This document shows positions 25,861 through 37,200 of a stretch of 64,000 nucleotides of DNA, piece by piece (the first letter of the stretch is position 1; every line of letters begins with the position of its first letter). A program made the position numbers and the translations under genes. The stretch is taken from the NCBI GenBank assembly GCA_005408345.1, contig SEMN01000451.1, forward strand, positions 124,001 through 188,000, written 5' to 3'. This DNA is from Macquaria australasica. Taxonomy: Eukaryota > Chordata > Actinopteri > Centrarchiformes > Percichthyidae. The notes beneath the pieces were generated by a model that saw only the letters and a program-made list of their open reading frames with translations, did not search any database and was not told the DNA's origin.

Positions 25861-27179
25861 TGTTCATTTGAAGCATAATATATGGATGTTTTGTATAGCA
25901 AAAGGTGTTATGTCCCAGCAATTTACCATTATGGGCAAATAACAAGAAATGTTTTTGGACAAACATTTTCTTTAAGGTTTGGATTTTGTGTGCCCTTCAT
26001 GCAACATTAATGTCCTTTGCCAATCACATGCCTGTTTGAGTGATGAACTGCACTACCTGTGGTTGTTTTTATAGATGGTAAGACTTTGTGGCCAACTTCT
26101 GAGCAACCTTTGTAGAGCTATGTGGAAAAAAGTTAAAGTACAGCCCTGCAAAGCCTTTCCTCTCTCCCTCTTTCTCCTGCCTTGCTGCACTCTCCTCAGT
26201 TTAACTCCATCCTTGTTCTTCGTCCTCTTCCTTTTTCCCCTGGTGCATCATCTTCCTCCTGTACCACCACCACCAGCACCACCTCTCCACCAACACACAA
26301 TCCACTTTTCCATTGAAAAGCTTTTCAGCTTCACGATCAACACAGCTGGTGATCATCTAATCATCTATTTAACAAAGCTGGTTTATCCACACCGACAGAA
26401 GACCAGTGACACTCTGGCTAGAATACACTACAGTCGAAACTCAATGCATGTTTTCTTCCACCAAAATTGAAATTGGACTTTACATGGCACCCAGATAAAC
26501 ACAGATTAAAAATAGTGTAATGACAACAGTTAGTTTTAATGATGCACACATTTCACAAAGTATACCTCAATGTCTGACATAAAAAGCTAATTTTCACTAT
26601 TAATGAGCAAAATTAACAGTCAAATCTTTGTTTGAAGCAACTGAACTTTGAAAAATAGTACTACTGGCCTAATAAAGGCCTGGTCACACTGGGATTTAAA
26701 AACGCAGAAATCAGTTTATTCCAATGGAATCACCACGATCAGAGGATCCACTCGAAAGGCAAAATTAATCCATGCGAATTTTCCGTGTAGAGTTCAACTT
26801 TGGTGAACTTTGATGGGTGAATTCACACTGTTCACCAATAGTAGGCCATCTTGACAGTGCTGACTTTTGATGGATCGGGGAGCTGAAAAGAGAAGGTAAG
26901 GTTAAAAGAAGATTTACTTGGTCTTTGTTAAAAAAACAGGATCGGCAATAGGTAAGCAGCCAGTAAAGGCAAAGTCCAGTAAAGGAGAAGGCATGACAGG
27001 CAAAAAACAAAAAGAGGAAAAATGTAAATACTTACATGCAGGTAACAAAAAATGAAGGCTCCACAGATGATGTGGCAAATGAGTAATGCTAGTGAGTGGC
27101 TGATTAAGGGGAATGAGGGCCAGGTGGTGGCAGGTGATGATCAGATGATTGGGGAGCAGCAGGAAGCTGTACATGTTAG

Positions 27180-27560
27180 CTTGCTCACTAAAATCAGCAT
27201 GCCAACATGCTAACAATGATAATGCTAACATGCTAATGTTTAGCAGGTGTAATGTTTACAATGCTCATAATCTTAGTTTAGCATGTTAGCATGCTAACAC
27301 TTGCCAATTAGTACTAAACACAAAGTACAGCTGAGGCTGATGGGAATGTCATTATTTTGCAGGTCTTTGGTCATAAACCAAAGTATTGGACAAATTAAAA
27401 CTTTGACCTGATGGAGCTAGAGGAAATGTTACTAGAATTCATCCTGAGGGGAACATGCATTTGTCTGTGCCAAATTCTTGGCAATCCATCCAATAGCTGC
27501 TGAGATATATCAGTCTGGATCAAATGGGTGGATGGACATTGTGATCTGTAGAGCCCCCAT
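27180..27560 (+). repeat. Dispersed repeat, family R1
   Basis: Matches 8,090-8,515 and 30,855-31,195. It has several 'catgctaaca' units at the left, then 'gtacagctgaggctgatggg' (also at 30,937), 'caaagtattggaca', 'tttgacctgatg', 'attcatcctgagggg' and 'ggcaatccatccaatagc'. Present in copy 1 only. Confidence 0.7.
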
Positions 27561-28079
27561 GGCTAAAAATACATAAAGTGTAATCAGGTACAACAACAGA
27601 CATACTGCAAGTGTTAAATTTAAACAGTGTGTATCCATCATCCTATAACATGCATGTCTGAACTCTGTTTGTTGTCAATTTCTGTATATTAATATGGCTG
27701 AACAAATGCTTATGTTATCAAAGTTGATGTCAAGTCATATCAGTATCACGTAGGTATCATATTGTACTTCTAACAGTCAACCAAACAAGTTTGACAGCCT
27801 GCCGTGTGAATGAGGAAAAGATCCGGGGGCATTCATTCTTTGACTGACAAGAATCTCAAATACTGAGACAGATAAAATAGAGGTCAGCGTGTTTTTCTCA
27901 TCTGCGGTGAAATAAATGGAAGGTTTTGACAATTCTTTTTTAAAATCTGTCTCTCACAAGTTCCCAAACTTTATAGAAGTGGTCACTGTTGATTTGTACT
28001 GTGCACATTTGTGAGCCAATATATGTTTCTGCAAAATTGCTCTTTTGCATCTTAGACCACAAAGGTCAAACCATCATGT

Positions 28080-28200
28080 TTCATGGAGGTTATCTGAGAG
28101 AGAAAAAATGTTTTGGCCTCACAGGCTGCTGATGTTGCTGCTGTCGCTGAGCAGAAACAATCATTTGACTAAACCTGAATAAAGTTAATTTTATTTTTAG
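28080..28200 (+). repeat. Left flank of duplicated block H, copy 1
   Basis: 'cacaggctgctgatgttgct' followed by 'gctgtc' is shared with 45,864-45,890. Beyond this, similarity is moderate until the highly conserved core starts at 28,205. Confidence 0.7.
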
Positions 28201-28204
28201 GGCA

Positions 28205-28445
28205 CTTCATTTGAATTAGACCTCTAAATGCTAAGGGAGTAGCCTCTAATCTGTTTAATCAACCAGAGAGTCTTTTGATGATTTGGTGAGAAGTTCCGTC
28301 TCTGCAGCTGCTCCAACAGCAGCTGTGGTTAAATGTCTGCTCCAATTTACATCAATAACACACAGGAGCTAGGATTAAAGTTAAGCCATGTTTAATGAAA
28401 TCTGCCTCAGGTCTTATGTATGATATCTGCAAAACTGATGTAGAG
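28205..28445 (+). promoter_or_regulatory. Highly preserved duplicated element CNE-1, copy 1 (candidate enhancer)
   Basis: 241 bases align without gaps to 45,975-46,215 with 6 substitutions (97.5%), while most of the duplication has diverged far more. The element has no open frame of note and no splice sites. It holds clustered transcription-factor-like words: TAATCTGTTTAATCA at about 28,247-28,261, an E-box CAGCTG at 28,320-28,325 abutting TGTGGTT (RUNX-type core, 28,324-28,330), and AATTTA/ATCAATAA motifs. Selective retention is the usual mark of a regulatory element, but gene conversion could give the same pattern. Target gene unknown; e2f7 and nav3 are the obvious candidates. Confidence 0.55.
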
Positions 28446-28560
28446 TCAGCACTGAATCAGCCTTGTGACTGTCACAGGTAGAACCATACCAACATGAAAG
28501 AGAGAGCCACTCGACTAGATTTATTATTAGCGCAATTTTCAGTTCCTAACATCAAAAGTC

Positions 28561-28733
28561 AGGTCGGCATTTTTCAGTTAACCTCTGCAGAATATCTTTC
28601 ATTGTAGCTGCAGAGTTCATATACATACATGTACTTCTACTGTAGCAACAGCATGAGATGAAAGCATTAACATTTTTGCCACAGGTGAAGGATTCTGGAT
28701 GAATATTTCTGATCTGTGGTGCACATAAAATAT
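28561..28733 (+). promoter_or_regulatory. Preserved duplicated element CNE-1b, copy 1
   Basis: Aligns to 46,214-46,385 at roughly 93-95%. The core 'gatgaaagcattaacatttt' to 'ggtgaaggattctggatgaa' is unchanged between copies. In copy 1 it is separated from CNE-1 by about 115 bases that are absent from copy 2, where the two elements are directly joined. Confidence 0.5.
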
Positions 28734-30424
28734 CGACTGTGGTTCTCCTGCGCACACACACACACTCACCTATTTGCACCAAATACACCTTGATTCAACC
28801 TTTGACAGTCTGAAGAAAAAGTAAATATTTAACATTTAATATATTATAAATTTTAGCAACTTAGATGAAGGGCAGCAGGAGAATAAGTTTATTTCTGTGA
28901 TCCCAGAAATATTGTTGACAGCGTGCTAGGTGAAGGAGTAAGTAGAATTGTTAAGAAGAGAGATGTTTTTTCGACTCAGAAAGAATTTTATGGTGTGATT
29001 CAACAGTCGGGTCTGTTTAGCAGACGTGGTGATGTGGCTGGAAGTCACAGTGATAAACAGATGGAAGGGAAGAAGGGAGTAGACCTCTGCGTCAGAGGTT
29101 ATTTAAAAAGTTATCTCACACTGAAACGACACAATAAAAATAAAAAAACCTCAAACTTTAAAAACTCCTAGCCCCTCCTTGATTTTCTTACCTATTTGGC
29201 TCCAGGGTCAAACTGGATGAATATGGCAGCACAGAAATGTGGCCACTGTATTTTCAGATCCTACCTTCTGCTCTTAGATGGTGCAAATTGAACAACACAC
29301 ACATTAAGCGCAATATTTTCATAACATATAGTCTATTAATGCAGTTCCTTGAACTTCTGGTCATCTTTTTCATTTCTCATTGTGTATTACAATAACACAT
29401 GTATATTACGAGCACATGTGTAGCCACAGGTGGGCTAGGTTGGCCCGGGCCCACCCACTTGGAAATCAATCCCAATAAATCACAGAGCTTCCAACACACA
29501 AGAGATCAATGCTGATTAATTAATACTTCTTCAATCTCCTCTGGATAATGTGACCATTAGAGTAAGAGGTAATAGTTTAGTTACCACTTGATAAGTCTGT
29601 TTCTCAGTGGCAGTACCTAGATTTTGTAATTGTCAGCACGTCTGCCCATGACCCCCTCTCAGTACTCAGTGTACATTGCAAAGAAGAACTGGATGGCCAA
29701 CTAGCTAGCTGCTTGTGGTTATGTAATGGCGAAACAAAGAACTTTTGCGTCACAAAACAATGCGATGAAGCTCCTGTTATGACTGTACATAACAAAGTGT
29801 GCAGTGGTATCACTCTTTTCAACTGTCAGTGGGATAAAAACTGGAATCAGGGAACCAGTGATGATACAGACTTAACTCTGTCAATACATTCCCTGAAACA
29901 GAACTGACCAAATCTTTGGAACTATAGGGAAATCATTTCAGTGCTGACATGTAATTATCAAAGGTAAACTATTTATGCTCTTTGACTTGACTTGAGTTCA
30001 ATTTTATGCTTTATTTTTTGCTTTTTCTGTGACCCTGAAATGATTAGTATTAAAAGTATTAAAAAAATGGATGTGCGGGGGAGCCAGCCAGCTCAGCCAC
30101 AGAACGACTCTAATGTTCATGTTCTAAGAGCCCCAAAACACGGAAGCCTAACCTTGAAGAACTTTTCAATGTATGCACCTGTGAGCGACTTTCGCTGAAA
30201 TAAATTGGGTGCCATCTTGTAACATGGTATCCACTTCTCTTAATACATACATGAGCTAAGTAAGGCTAAATCCTGCTACTGCTGTGTCTGCCACTGGTGT
30301 GTTTGAGGTTATTGGGAATTGCCACGTTATGTGTTGTCATGCCATCTTCCAGGTGTAATGATGGTTTTTTTTTTCTCCGTTTGCAAGCGTACACATTCAC
30401 CTGAAAGGGATTTTGGGCAGAAGA

Positions 30425-30850
30425 CAAACACTGTGTCCCAAATCATGTACTTGCGTACTCAAACTTAGTATTTTCAGTGCATAAGTGCATTCACACTGGT
30501 AAGTATGGCAAAATGCAGTGTACTATAAGTACCCAGATGGTGTACACAAAACGGCCAGAAAGTTGAGTGTGGAACGCTGCACACTTCTCACCCTCAACGG
30601 TCACCATCTTGGCCACGTAGCGGAAGGGGAGGACCACCAACATATGAAAATGGTGGCCGCAGTTGCGATTGTTACGGCTAAAAGTAAAAGCACGTTCATT
30701 TTTCATTCATTTTTAATATAATTGAACTGAAGTCAAGTGAGCAAACAAACTGGCAGATATTTCGGCTTGCGGCAATCGCGGTAAATGTTGGTGATAATGC
30801 TCAACCCGGTTGCAATCTGTCATTAAAAAGAAGAAGACGTATTCAAAGGT
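30425..30850. repeat. Possible dispersed short element
   Basis: The text 'tgtcccaaatcatgtacttg' and 'gcattcacactggtaagta' at the left looks like the end of a known type of fish MITE, but no matching right end or second copy was found here. Open frames across it (30,491-30,721) have no domain character. Confidence 0.3.
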
Positions 30851-30854
30851 TGTG

Positions 30855-31195
30855 ATCATTTAGCAGGTATAATGTTCAACATTTTAGTTTAGGGTGTTGG
30901 CATGCTAACATTTGCTAATCAACACTAAACTAAGTACAGCTGAGGCTGATGGGAATGTCATTGGTTTCGCAGGTACGTCCAGCCAGTACCAAAGTACTGG
31001 ATGCATTTCGGATCTGGCGATGGTGCTCGAGGAAAGGTCTGGGGGTCACCAAGCTCAGTAGGATTCATCCTCTGGGGACCATGAATGTCTGAACAAAATT
31101 TCATGGCAGCCCTTCCAGTAGTTGTGGAGTCTAGGCCAAAGTGGTAGGCTAACTGACCGACTGACATTGCCATCCCTAGAGCCACTCTGCTAGCA
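30855..31195 (+). repeat. Dispersed repeat, family R1
   Basis: Shares 'gtacagctgaggctgatggg' at 30,937-30,956 with 27,332-27,351. It continues with 'caaagtactggatgca', 'attcatcctctggggaccat' and 'caaaatttcatggcagccct'. The left part has the 'gcatgctaacatttgctaat' signature. Confidence 0.7.
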
Positions 31196-31318
31196 TGGCT
31201 GAGAAGCTATCTTGACAGTCCAAGATGTACTGTCACTGCAGGACTTAATGTTTATTGACAAAACACTGCAATACAAATGAATAGAAATCATATATGATAT
31301 AAAAACACCCGAGCAAAA

Positions 31319-31573
31319 CCAGACCACACTGCAGCAGCTGCTGGTATTTGGGATTCAGCATGGAGACCCTGTTGAGTAAATGTGTTGAGAAATGGGACCC
31401 TCAGCTGATGATCCATTTCAGTACAGCGTGAGGCTGAATTCACTGAGCTCAGTCTCCTGCAGGCTTCCAACTCTCTCCATTACCCATACATCACACATGT
31501 GAACCCTAACAAGCAGCTGGGCTGGCCGGCTCTACGCCAAATTGCACCAAATTGCACCAAATTGTTTTCTTCT
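31319..31573 (+). promoter_or_regulatory. Near-identical duplicated element CNE-2, copy 1 (candidate ultraconserved-type enhancer)
   Basis: Aligns to 52,146-52,390. Over 245 aligned bases there is one substitution (CG in copy 1, TG in copy 2 at 'acagCGtga'), plus one extra 'attgcaccaa' unit here. Flanks drop to roughly 80% on the left and 88-90% on the right, so the boundaries are sharp. Palindromic words AGCAGCTGCT and TCAGCTGA and CAGCTG E-boxes are present. A minus-strand frame (31,288-31,470) is open in both copies, but identity extends beyond it and does not spare synonymous sites, so coding is not indicated. Either strong constraint or recent gene conversion explains this. Confidence 0.55.
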
Positions 31574-31850
31574 TGGATTGTTGGTGGAATCAAATCACAT
31601 CACGCTGCGGAGGAGAATATGAGGTGGCATCATTCCCACTTAAACTGAGAGGGGCACTTGATGGAGAACACCTCTCTCAGATATAAACAGGTTTATTTTC
31701 CATCCATACTATTTATCTGTGATGATTCATACTGTGTAATGTATCATCTCTTGAGTAATCCAGCTTCCGGCGTCCTTGTGTTTTGGATGGATTTGAAAAT
31801 GCGTCCAAAGCCTAGATGGTAATAATTGCAACAATTGGGGCCTTAACTGA
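31574..31850 (+). repeat. Right flank of CNE-2, copy 1, to the edge of the duplication
   Basis: 'aatcaaatcacatcacgctg', 'agatataaacaggtttattt' and 'tttatctgtgatgattcata' are shared with 52,417-52,640. Similarity fades after about 31,840 / 52,690, which I take as the distal end of the duplicated unit. Confidence 0.7.
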
Positions 31851-33158
31851 TTTGTATTGGTGACAGTCTTGTGCAACCAAGTTTGTACAGTATGTGATTT
31901 CATGTGTCACAGGTCTTTATGGTATTATTGGCTCAAGGGGGTCCTCTCTCCATGACTGGCACTGATTAGAGGGTGTTAACATTGTTTTTTTATATACATT
32001 TCATGACGTTGACAGGTCCCAACCGGTTGACTCTGTCAGCATTGACCTCGCAGGTTCAGGGCTGATTTAAAACAGTAGATGGCGTGTTGAGCCATTTTCA
32101 ACCCATGAAATGCTGATTTTTATAAATCTGGTATGAAATGTCAATATTAACACCAGCACTGATGTGTTTCATCACAGTACAGTCATATCATTTAGTTCAC
32201 AGCTCAAGTGTGCAGTACCTCTATAAGCTCAGCACTTTGAAGAATACAGTGTATTGACATCAGTAAAACCTCTGCATAGCATAGCATGTAGCACAAACTA
32301 TGAAGTCATAGTGTTCCACTGTTGCTGAATTTCACTTATTTCAGCTGTGATTTCTATCCTCATTCAGAGCGTATTTTTTAACTTGGACAAGGCCAAGCTA
32401 CATGCAGCTACTTCCTCGTGCCTCCAATCTTTATGCTAAGCTAGGCTAACCACATACCAACTCTCCGTACACACAGACATGTGATTGATGTCAGTCTTCT
32501 TATCTCACTCTTGGAAAGAAAGTAAATAAGCATATTTCCCAAAACACGGAACTATTCCTTTAATAGTTCTACATCGGGACCTAATATGGTGTGACAAAGT
32601 AAGTAGGCTGCACTTGTTCAATGTGTCGATACATATTCAATCCACATTTCATATGTAATGCTGCTCATGTAATTTTAGCTACAGGTTGTGAACATTAATT
32701 AGGCTAGCACTCTAAACTGTAGAATTTGCAATGTTTCATTTTTAACTGTTTTCTGAGTCTGAATCTTTGGGTTTTAGTTAGATAAAACTTTGGTTACTTT
32801 TAAAAGTTGAAGGCTGAAAAGATTTGATAAGGGATCTGAATGGATTCGGATTTGATAAGCCGATTCAGTATTGGAGTCAGATTTGATAAAATGCTAAATG
32901 TACATTTGTTTTGAAATTCTTTAGTGATCTCTTTCTGAAGTTTGCCCGTGTGATTGTGCATACTGTTAGTGTTTAAAAAATGTGATGCATCAATTTTATA
33001 AACTGTTTTTAACTATGTCTCTAAAAAAAGTCCAATTGTAGAGACGTGACAAGTCTAAATTCAACTTTAAGGAGCATGGCCGTGGGAGAATTTGGATGTA
33101 ATCCAACTCTTCCCTTCCATACTATATGTGTTGTATGGAGTAAAATGGTTGAAGGGGA
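31850..33158. other. Inter-copy spacer
   Basis: About 1.3 kb between the copies, with no convincing match to sequence before copy 1 or after copy 2. It contains one dispersed repeat (32,390-32,570) and several 'gattcgga/tttgataag' words at about 32,817-32,900. No gene is supported. The duplication breakpoint should lie in this interval. Confidence 0.5.
32390..32570. repeat. Dispersed teleost repeat
   Basis: Text 'caatctttatgctaagctag' to 'tttcccaaaacacggaacta' and 'ttcctttaa' is characteristic of a frequent fish interspersed repeat. A degenerate inverse relative lies at 1,795-1,915. Confidence 0.5.
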
Positions 33159-34389
33159 ACTCACTTTATAGTTACTTCGTGATTTAAAAAAAAAAAATCT
33201 TCTGTTTGATCAATATTTCCCTATAGAGACTTACAGTTTTGTTATAACATTTATATGTAATCGGTCTCTGTATTATTTAGTAATTACTATCGATTCTTTA
33301 GTGAGGGAAAATATGTAAATCAATTCTGCAGTAATCTTTTCAACCATCTACTATTAAAATGGTTTTAGGCATTTATGAGAGCAGGCTGTGAGTGATACTA
33401 AATAGGTTAGGGTGAGCTCTAATCCATGTGTGTCTCATAAAGACAGACCTCCGACCGTGCTTTCCCCAAGGTCATATTTTAATGGAAACAGTAAAACCTA
33501 GGCTCATCCACAAGATTCAAAAGAAAGAATAATTTGGAGATTGTAAAAGGAGCAGAGGGCAGTGTGATGGATGGAGCAGGATATGCTCAGCGGAAGTCCA
33601 GGAGTGCAAATGTGTGATGTAAAGTTTATGTCAATATCAGGGGATGCAGGCATTTAAAAATCCATCTGCAAAGTAGCCTAGTAGAGGGCAAAATCCTCTT
33701 TGGCTCAGTTTGCAACAGCGTCACATCTTTTGATAAAAACTGCAATTTAGCCACAACTGATGCTGATATGAATTCAGTCTGCATCATAGTGAAGCTGGGA
33801 ACAGTCCTTAAGTTTGTTGAAGTCTACAGAACAAACAGTCCACACATGACGACTGTTTCTATCAAAATACACAGGGTTTGGAGTCTTGACATTTAGAAAA
33901 GAGCACAACTGAACGACTAGGAAATGGCTGACAGGTATGAGTCACGTCACTGATGCAACCCCAAAATCCCGCGAGAACGGGTTCTCCCTGTACAAAAAAA
34001 ACATAGTTTGTGTGGGGAGGAAAAAACGCTAGATTTGGATGAGGTCGTGGATAGAGAGATGAGGACAACTGTAAACTCTGCAGAGAGCTGGAGGTAAGTG
34101 AACTTCAGCTGAACTTCAGCTAAATCTAACTGACCACAACTAATGTAAAATAATGGAAAGTCTATAGAAAAATGTAACTGACAATCCTCCTTTTCTTTCA
34201 TTTTTGTTCACGGCATACAAATAAAGAAAGAAGATACACCCCACAAAATGATATGGGAAACGAGTGTAAATATAGACAGTACAGGCAGTGCGGTTGCACT
34301 GGGGCCCCTGGGGTAGGGGGGCCCATAGAGAGAGTGGGCCCTCCAACAATGTATTGGCAGAGAACAGGCCCTTGCGAGTCAGAAATATG

Positions 34390-34690
34390 CCTGTGTTCAA
34401 AGAAGAACTCACTTTATTCAGAACAACAGACCATGGCGGCTTTCAGGAGGAAGGTCCGAAGGGACAGCTGTCTGCCCTAGAGAAAAGTATCTGCTGAGGC
34501 TGAGAGACAGCGCAGCAACCTGCAGAAGGGAAGTGCAACTACTCGGCTGGACACGAGGTGGTGATGTTGCACCCCAAGTCCCTGATATTGGTGGCTCCGT
34601 GGACTGTAGGGTCTGGGACAGACTGGGGTCAGCCACAGACGTCCATGAGAGGTGTGTTGCCCTGCAAAAAATAAAGGAACCAGAGGAACC
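34390..34690 (-). pseudogene. Decayed counterpart of the CpG-rich exon/promoter block
   Basis: Pairs with 14,260-14,660: 'cagaccatggcggctt' versus 'cagaccacggcggctt', 'gtgcaactactcggctggac' versus 'gtgcagctactcggccggac', and a shared 'acacgaggtgg' and 'gccctgcaaaa'. Only about 7 CpGs remain of about two dozen, with several visible CG to TG/CA changes. The CAG|GTAAGA donor is not found at the equivalent position. It appears to be a former CpG island that lost its protection from methylation. Confidence 0.55.
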
Positions 34691-35814
34691 CAGTCAAAAC
34701 AAGTTTTTAACCTACAATTAAATAAAAATGATTGTCTAATTAACTAAGATCAACTACTATACTCATTTGTGTCAGTCTCACCATTTCTTCCTACATACTG
34801 AAATTTCATATTGAGCACAAAAACTAATGCACCAAATGTTAAAGCCAGTAGTCATGACTGATTTTCCTTTAAATCTGTAATCCCAAAGAGATTAGACAGT
34901 CAAATAATTTAGTTACCAAAAGATTTTTAACTTTGAGAGTGAGATTGAGTGAATTGTGCAATGAAGTGTCAAAAAGTATTAACAGCAAGATCTGTTTCTT
35001 GAAGATTCAGTGTAAATCAACGTTTGTGACAATTGTTTTAATTTTGGGGGGTTTGTTCCCACTGGCCCCGCATCCATAACACAGATGAGCAGTTAGCCCT
35101 ATAAGAAGAAAAAAATAGTGAGGGTGCAGGTGACTGAAATGGGGGCGTATATGTGTTTCTATCCATCCTAAGGCAATGGATTCCAGACAGAAACTGTGGG
35201 GACAAAAGTCTACTTTGCTGCAAACAACCTTGAACCCGCTTGAGGTTCCCTTTACCTTTTACCCACTCTAATGGAGAGGTCACATAGAAACCTTTGATGC
35301 AGGGAGGGAAGAAAGACACCAGCCTTCACTGGAAACAGCTGCAGCAAGGGAAGCAAATGCAGAGGATGATTTAGGGACCCTAGAAACAGGTGAACCTCCC
35401 CTAGTGTTTTCACTTCAGACTACAACAGAGAGCCTTTTATAAAATTTGGTATGATACCTTTTCTGTGGCTCAAACATTCAGTGTGTGCATTAATTAGTTC
35501 TGACTTATCAAACTGGAAAAGGACTCCAGAGTCACTCAGAGAACATTAAAAAAGTGCTCTGCAAAGGGTCACCATGATGTGTTGGTTGTAGCAGGAAATA
35601 ACAACATTTCAAGCAATTTTACCATTACAGACACATTTCCAATGCCAGAATAAAATCATGAGTTTTACCTCAGTTGGTGCGTGCCCCCGTCACCCGAGTC
35701 GTTAGATGTAGGCTGATGCTTGAAATTCAGAATGAGGCAGGAAGTGAAAGGCAGAATGGATGAGATGGAGGAAAGCCCGTACTGTGCTACTTATTGTTTA
35801 CTCATTGTGTCGTC

Positions 35815-36155
35815 CCAGTCAACATGTGTGTGAAATCTGGAATCAACCAATTCAGTTTTAAATCATGGATAAAAACCTATGTACAAGTGGACGTTTATGC
35901 CAAATTTGAACAAATTCCTTCCTGGCGTTCCTGAGATATCGCATTCACGAGAATGGGACAAATGTGAGGTCACAGTGACCTTGACCTTTGACCTTTGACC
36001 ACCAAATTCTAATGAGTTCATCCTTGAGTTCAAGTGGACGTTTGTGCCAAATTTGAAGAAATTTTCTCAAGGCATGATATCACATTCACAAGAATGGGGC
36101 GGACGGACGGACAACCCACAGACGGACTATCGCCAGCGTGGAGGCATAAAAATGA
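35815..36155 (+). repeat. Dispersed teleost repeat with internal dimer and nuclear-receptor-like motifs
   Basis: The unit 'caagtggacgtttatgccaa' followed by 'atttgaa-aaatt' occurs twice (35,885 and 36,031), each followed by 'gatatcgcattcacgagaat'-like text. The end reads 'ggacggacggacaacc' and 'ggaggcataaaaa'. I recognise this as a very abundant percomorph repeat. Between the dimer halves lies a dense run of AGGTCA/TGACCT half-sites (35,967-36,000), listed separately. Confidence 0.75.
35967..36000. promoter_or_regulatory. Cluster of nuclear-receptor half-sites, including a perfect palindromic ERE-type site
   Basis: 35,967-35,981 reads AGGTCA-CAG-TGACCT, the consensus inverted repeat with 3-base spacer used by oestrogen receptors. 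It overlaps directly repeated TGACCT half-sites: TGACCTTGACCT (no spacer), then TTGACC spaced as in DR1-type sites. Motifs are seen directly; receptor binding is inference. They are part of a dispersed repeat, so the arrangement may be present at many loci. Confidence 0.5.
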
Positions 36156-36164
36156 CTCCATTAT

Positions 36165-36385
36165 TCGGGCGGCTGTGCCTCTGGATGTAGAGCGGGTTGT
36201 CCATGAATCCCAGGGTTGGCAGTTCGATACCCAGCTCCTCCTGTCCACATGTTGAAGTGTCCTTGAGCAAGACACTGAACCCTAAGCTGCTCCCAATGGA
36301 GGCCAGCACCTTGCATGGCAGCTCCATCTCCATCGGTGTGTTAATGAATGGGACCAATCAAGTTCATTTACTAATTTTTCAGACA
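36165..36385 (+). mobile_element. tRNA-derived SINE (family S2)
   Basis: The head resembles a tRNA: A-box-like 'tgtgcctctggatgtagagcgg' (with mismatches) and B-box-like 'gcagttcgatacc'. The body reads 'gaagtgtccttgagcaagac' and 'actgaaccctaagctgctcc'. A fragment of the same body lies at 54,790-54,890. It is joined directly to the preceding dispersed repeat. Not a functional tRNA gene, because the cloverleaf cannot be completed. Confidence 0.7.
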
Positions 36386-36599
36386 TCAGATGTTAAACTG
36401 TCATCACACTGATGTAAAGAGGTGGCTGTAGAGTTTTCACATGTGCAATATTTGGAATAGACCAACCAGGCTGACTGGAACATTTGGCATCACTACCAAT
36501 TAATCTTCCAGAAATTTGTTCTCTATCCAGAAGGGATTTTATTGGTTTGAGCTCCTACGTGAGAGAATATCAAATACATGTTTAATAAATAAAATGTAT

Positions 36600-37200
36600 A
36601 TTTCCACAATGCTCTCCCTATTCACAAATGCACAGCACAAATAGGGAGAGGACTGTCATCAGGCTGACAGAACTCATACATGTTTAAAATGTTTAAGAAA
36701 AAACAACAATATAGAACGATGACCTTATCTGTCGTATCTGAGCTGTTGCACCATCTGCCAACCATAAAGCATCATAGAAAGGTACTGAAGGTCAGGGTAA
36801 TGGGCTCCATGATACATAAATAAATAAATAAATAAATAAAAGCAACCAGGAAAGAAATCAGGCACAAAGCACTTACACGCTGTTAGGGTGTCATATTCAT
36901 TTGAAACACTGCCAGTGCCAGTGTTGAACGGTGGATTGATTTGTGGCTCCATTTGTGGCTCCATTTGTTCCTTGGTTGCTGATTGGTAATATCATAACTA
37001 TTATTATGCAATATTTATGAGGAAATCATGTTTTATGTTGTCACTTTTCAGCACACATATATTTATCACAATACACAAGCAACAAGGAAACGAGACAAAT
37101 GCAGGCATTTACATTTGAGTAGTTAATATTAGCAATGGAGTATCAGATATTACTTTCTCTTCCATTTCTATCTCTCTCTTCTATAAATTAAATTTGTCTA
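36600..37200 (+). repeat. Duplicated block C, copy 2
   Basis: Partner of 22,260-22,850. Contains an ATAA tract (about 36,814-36,841). 'gtggctccatttgtggctcc' is a small local tandem duplication absent from copy 1. Confidence 0.85.

Larger units (their letters stand above)
13120..31850 (+). repeat. Tandem segmental duplication, copy 1
   Basis: This interval and 33,160-52,690 share colinear blocks in the same orientation. The pairs are 13,120-13,690/33,160-33,720; 14,260-14,660/34,400-34,690; 22,260-22,850/36,600-37,200; 24,080-24,350/38,160-38,390; 24,580-24,670/38,480-38,570; 25,225-25,420/42,555-42,770; 26,140-26,560/43,690-44,700; 28,080-28,790/45,860-46,415; 28,850-29,110/46,470-51,330 (interrupted by an LTR element); and 31,270-31,840/52,090-52,690. 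Estimated by eye, identity is mostly about 75-90%, with two blocks above 97%. Between blocks the copies differ by independent insertions and deletions. The 8-kb spacing between the second and third blocks here is only about 2.2 kb in copy 2. Confidence 0.85.

Noticed and set aside
26075..26470. 131-codon frame with hydrophobic and proline-rich segments resembling a membrane protein
   Set aside because: It arises from a CT-rich tract that is part of duplicated block G. The frame is not kept in copy 2 (43,690-43,900).
31288..31470. Minus-strand open frame (60 codons) shared with 52,055-52,297, starting MEACRRLSSVNSAS in both copies: candidate micropeptide
   Set aside because: The shared identity continues well outside the frame and includes synonymous sites. 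The only substitution in the block changes an amino acid, and the C-terminal extensions differ. This fits a conserved or converted DNA element better than a coding gene.
34253..34636. Overlapping frames on both strands around the decayed CpG block, including one (minus) sharing a PPRV(Q/R)PSSCT stretch with copy 1
   Set aside because: The similarity follows from the duplicated DNA. Start and end differ, and the copy-1 frame is only about 52 codons within the putative non-coding exon.
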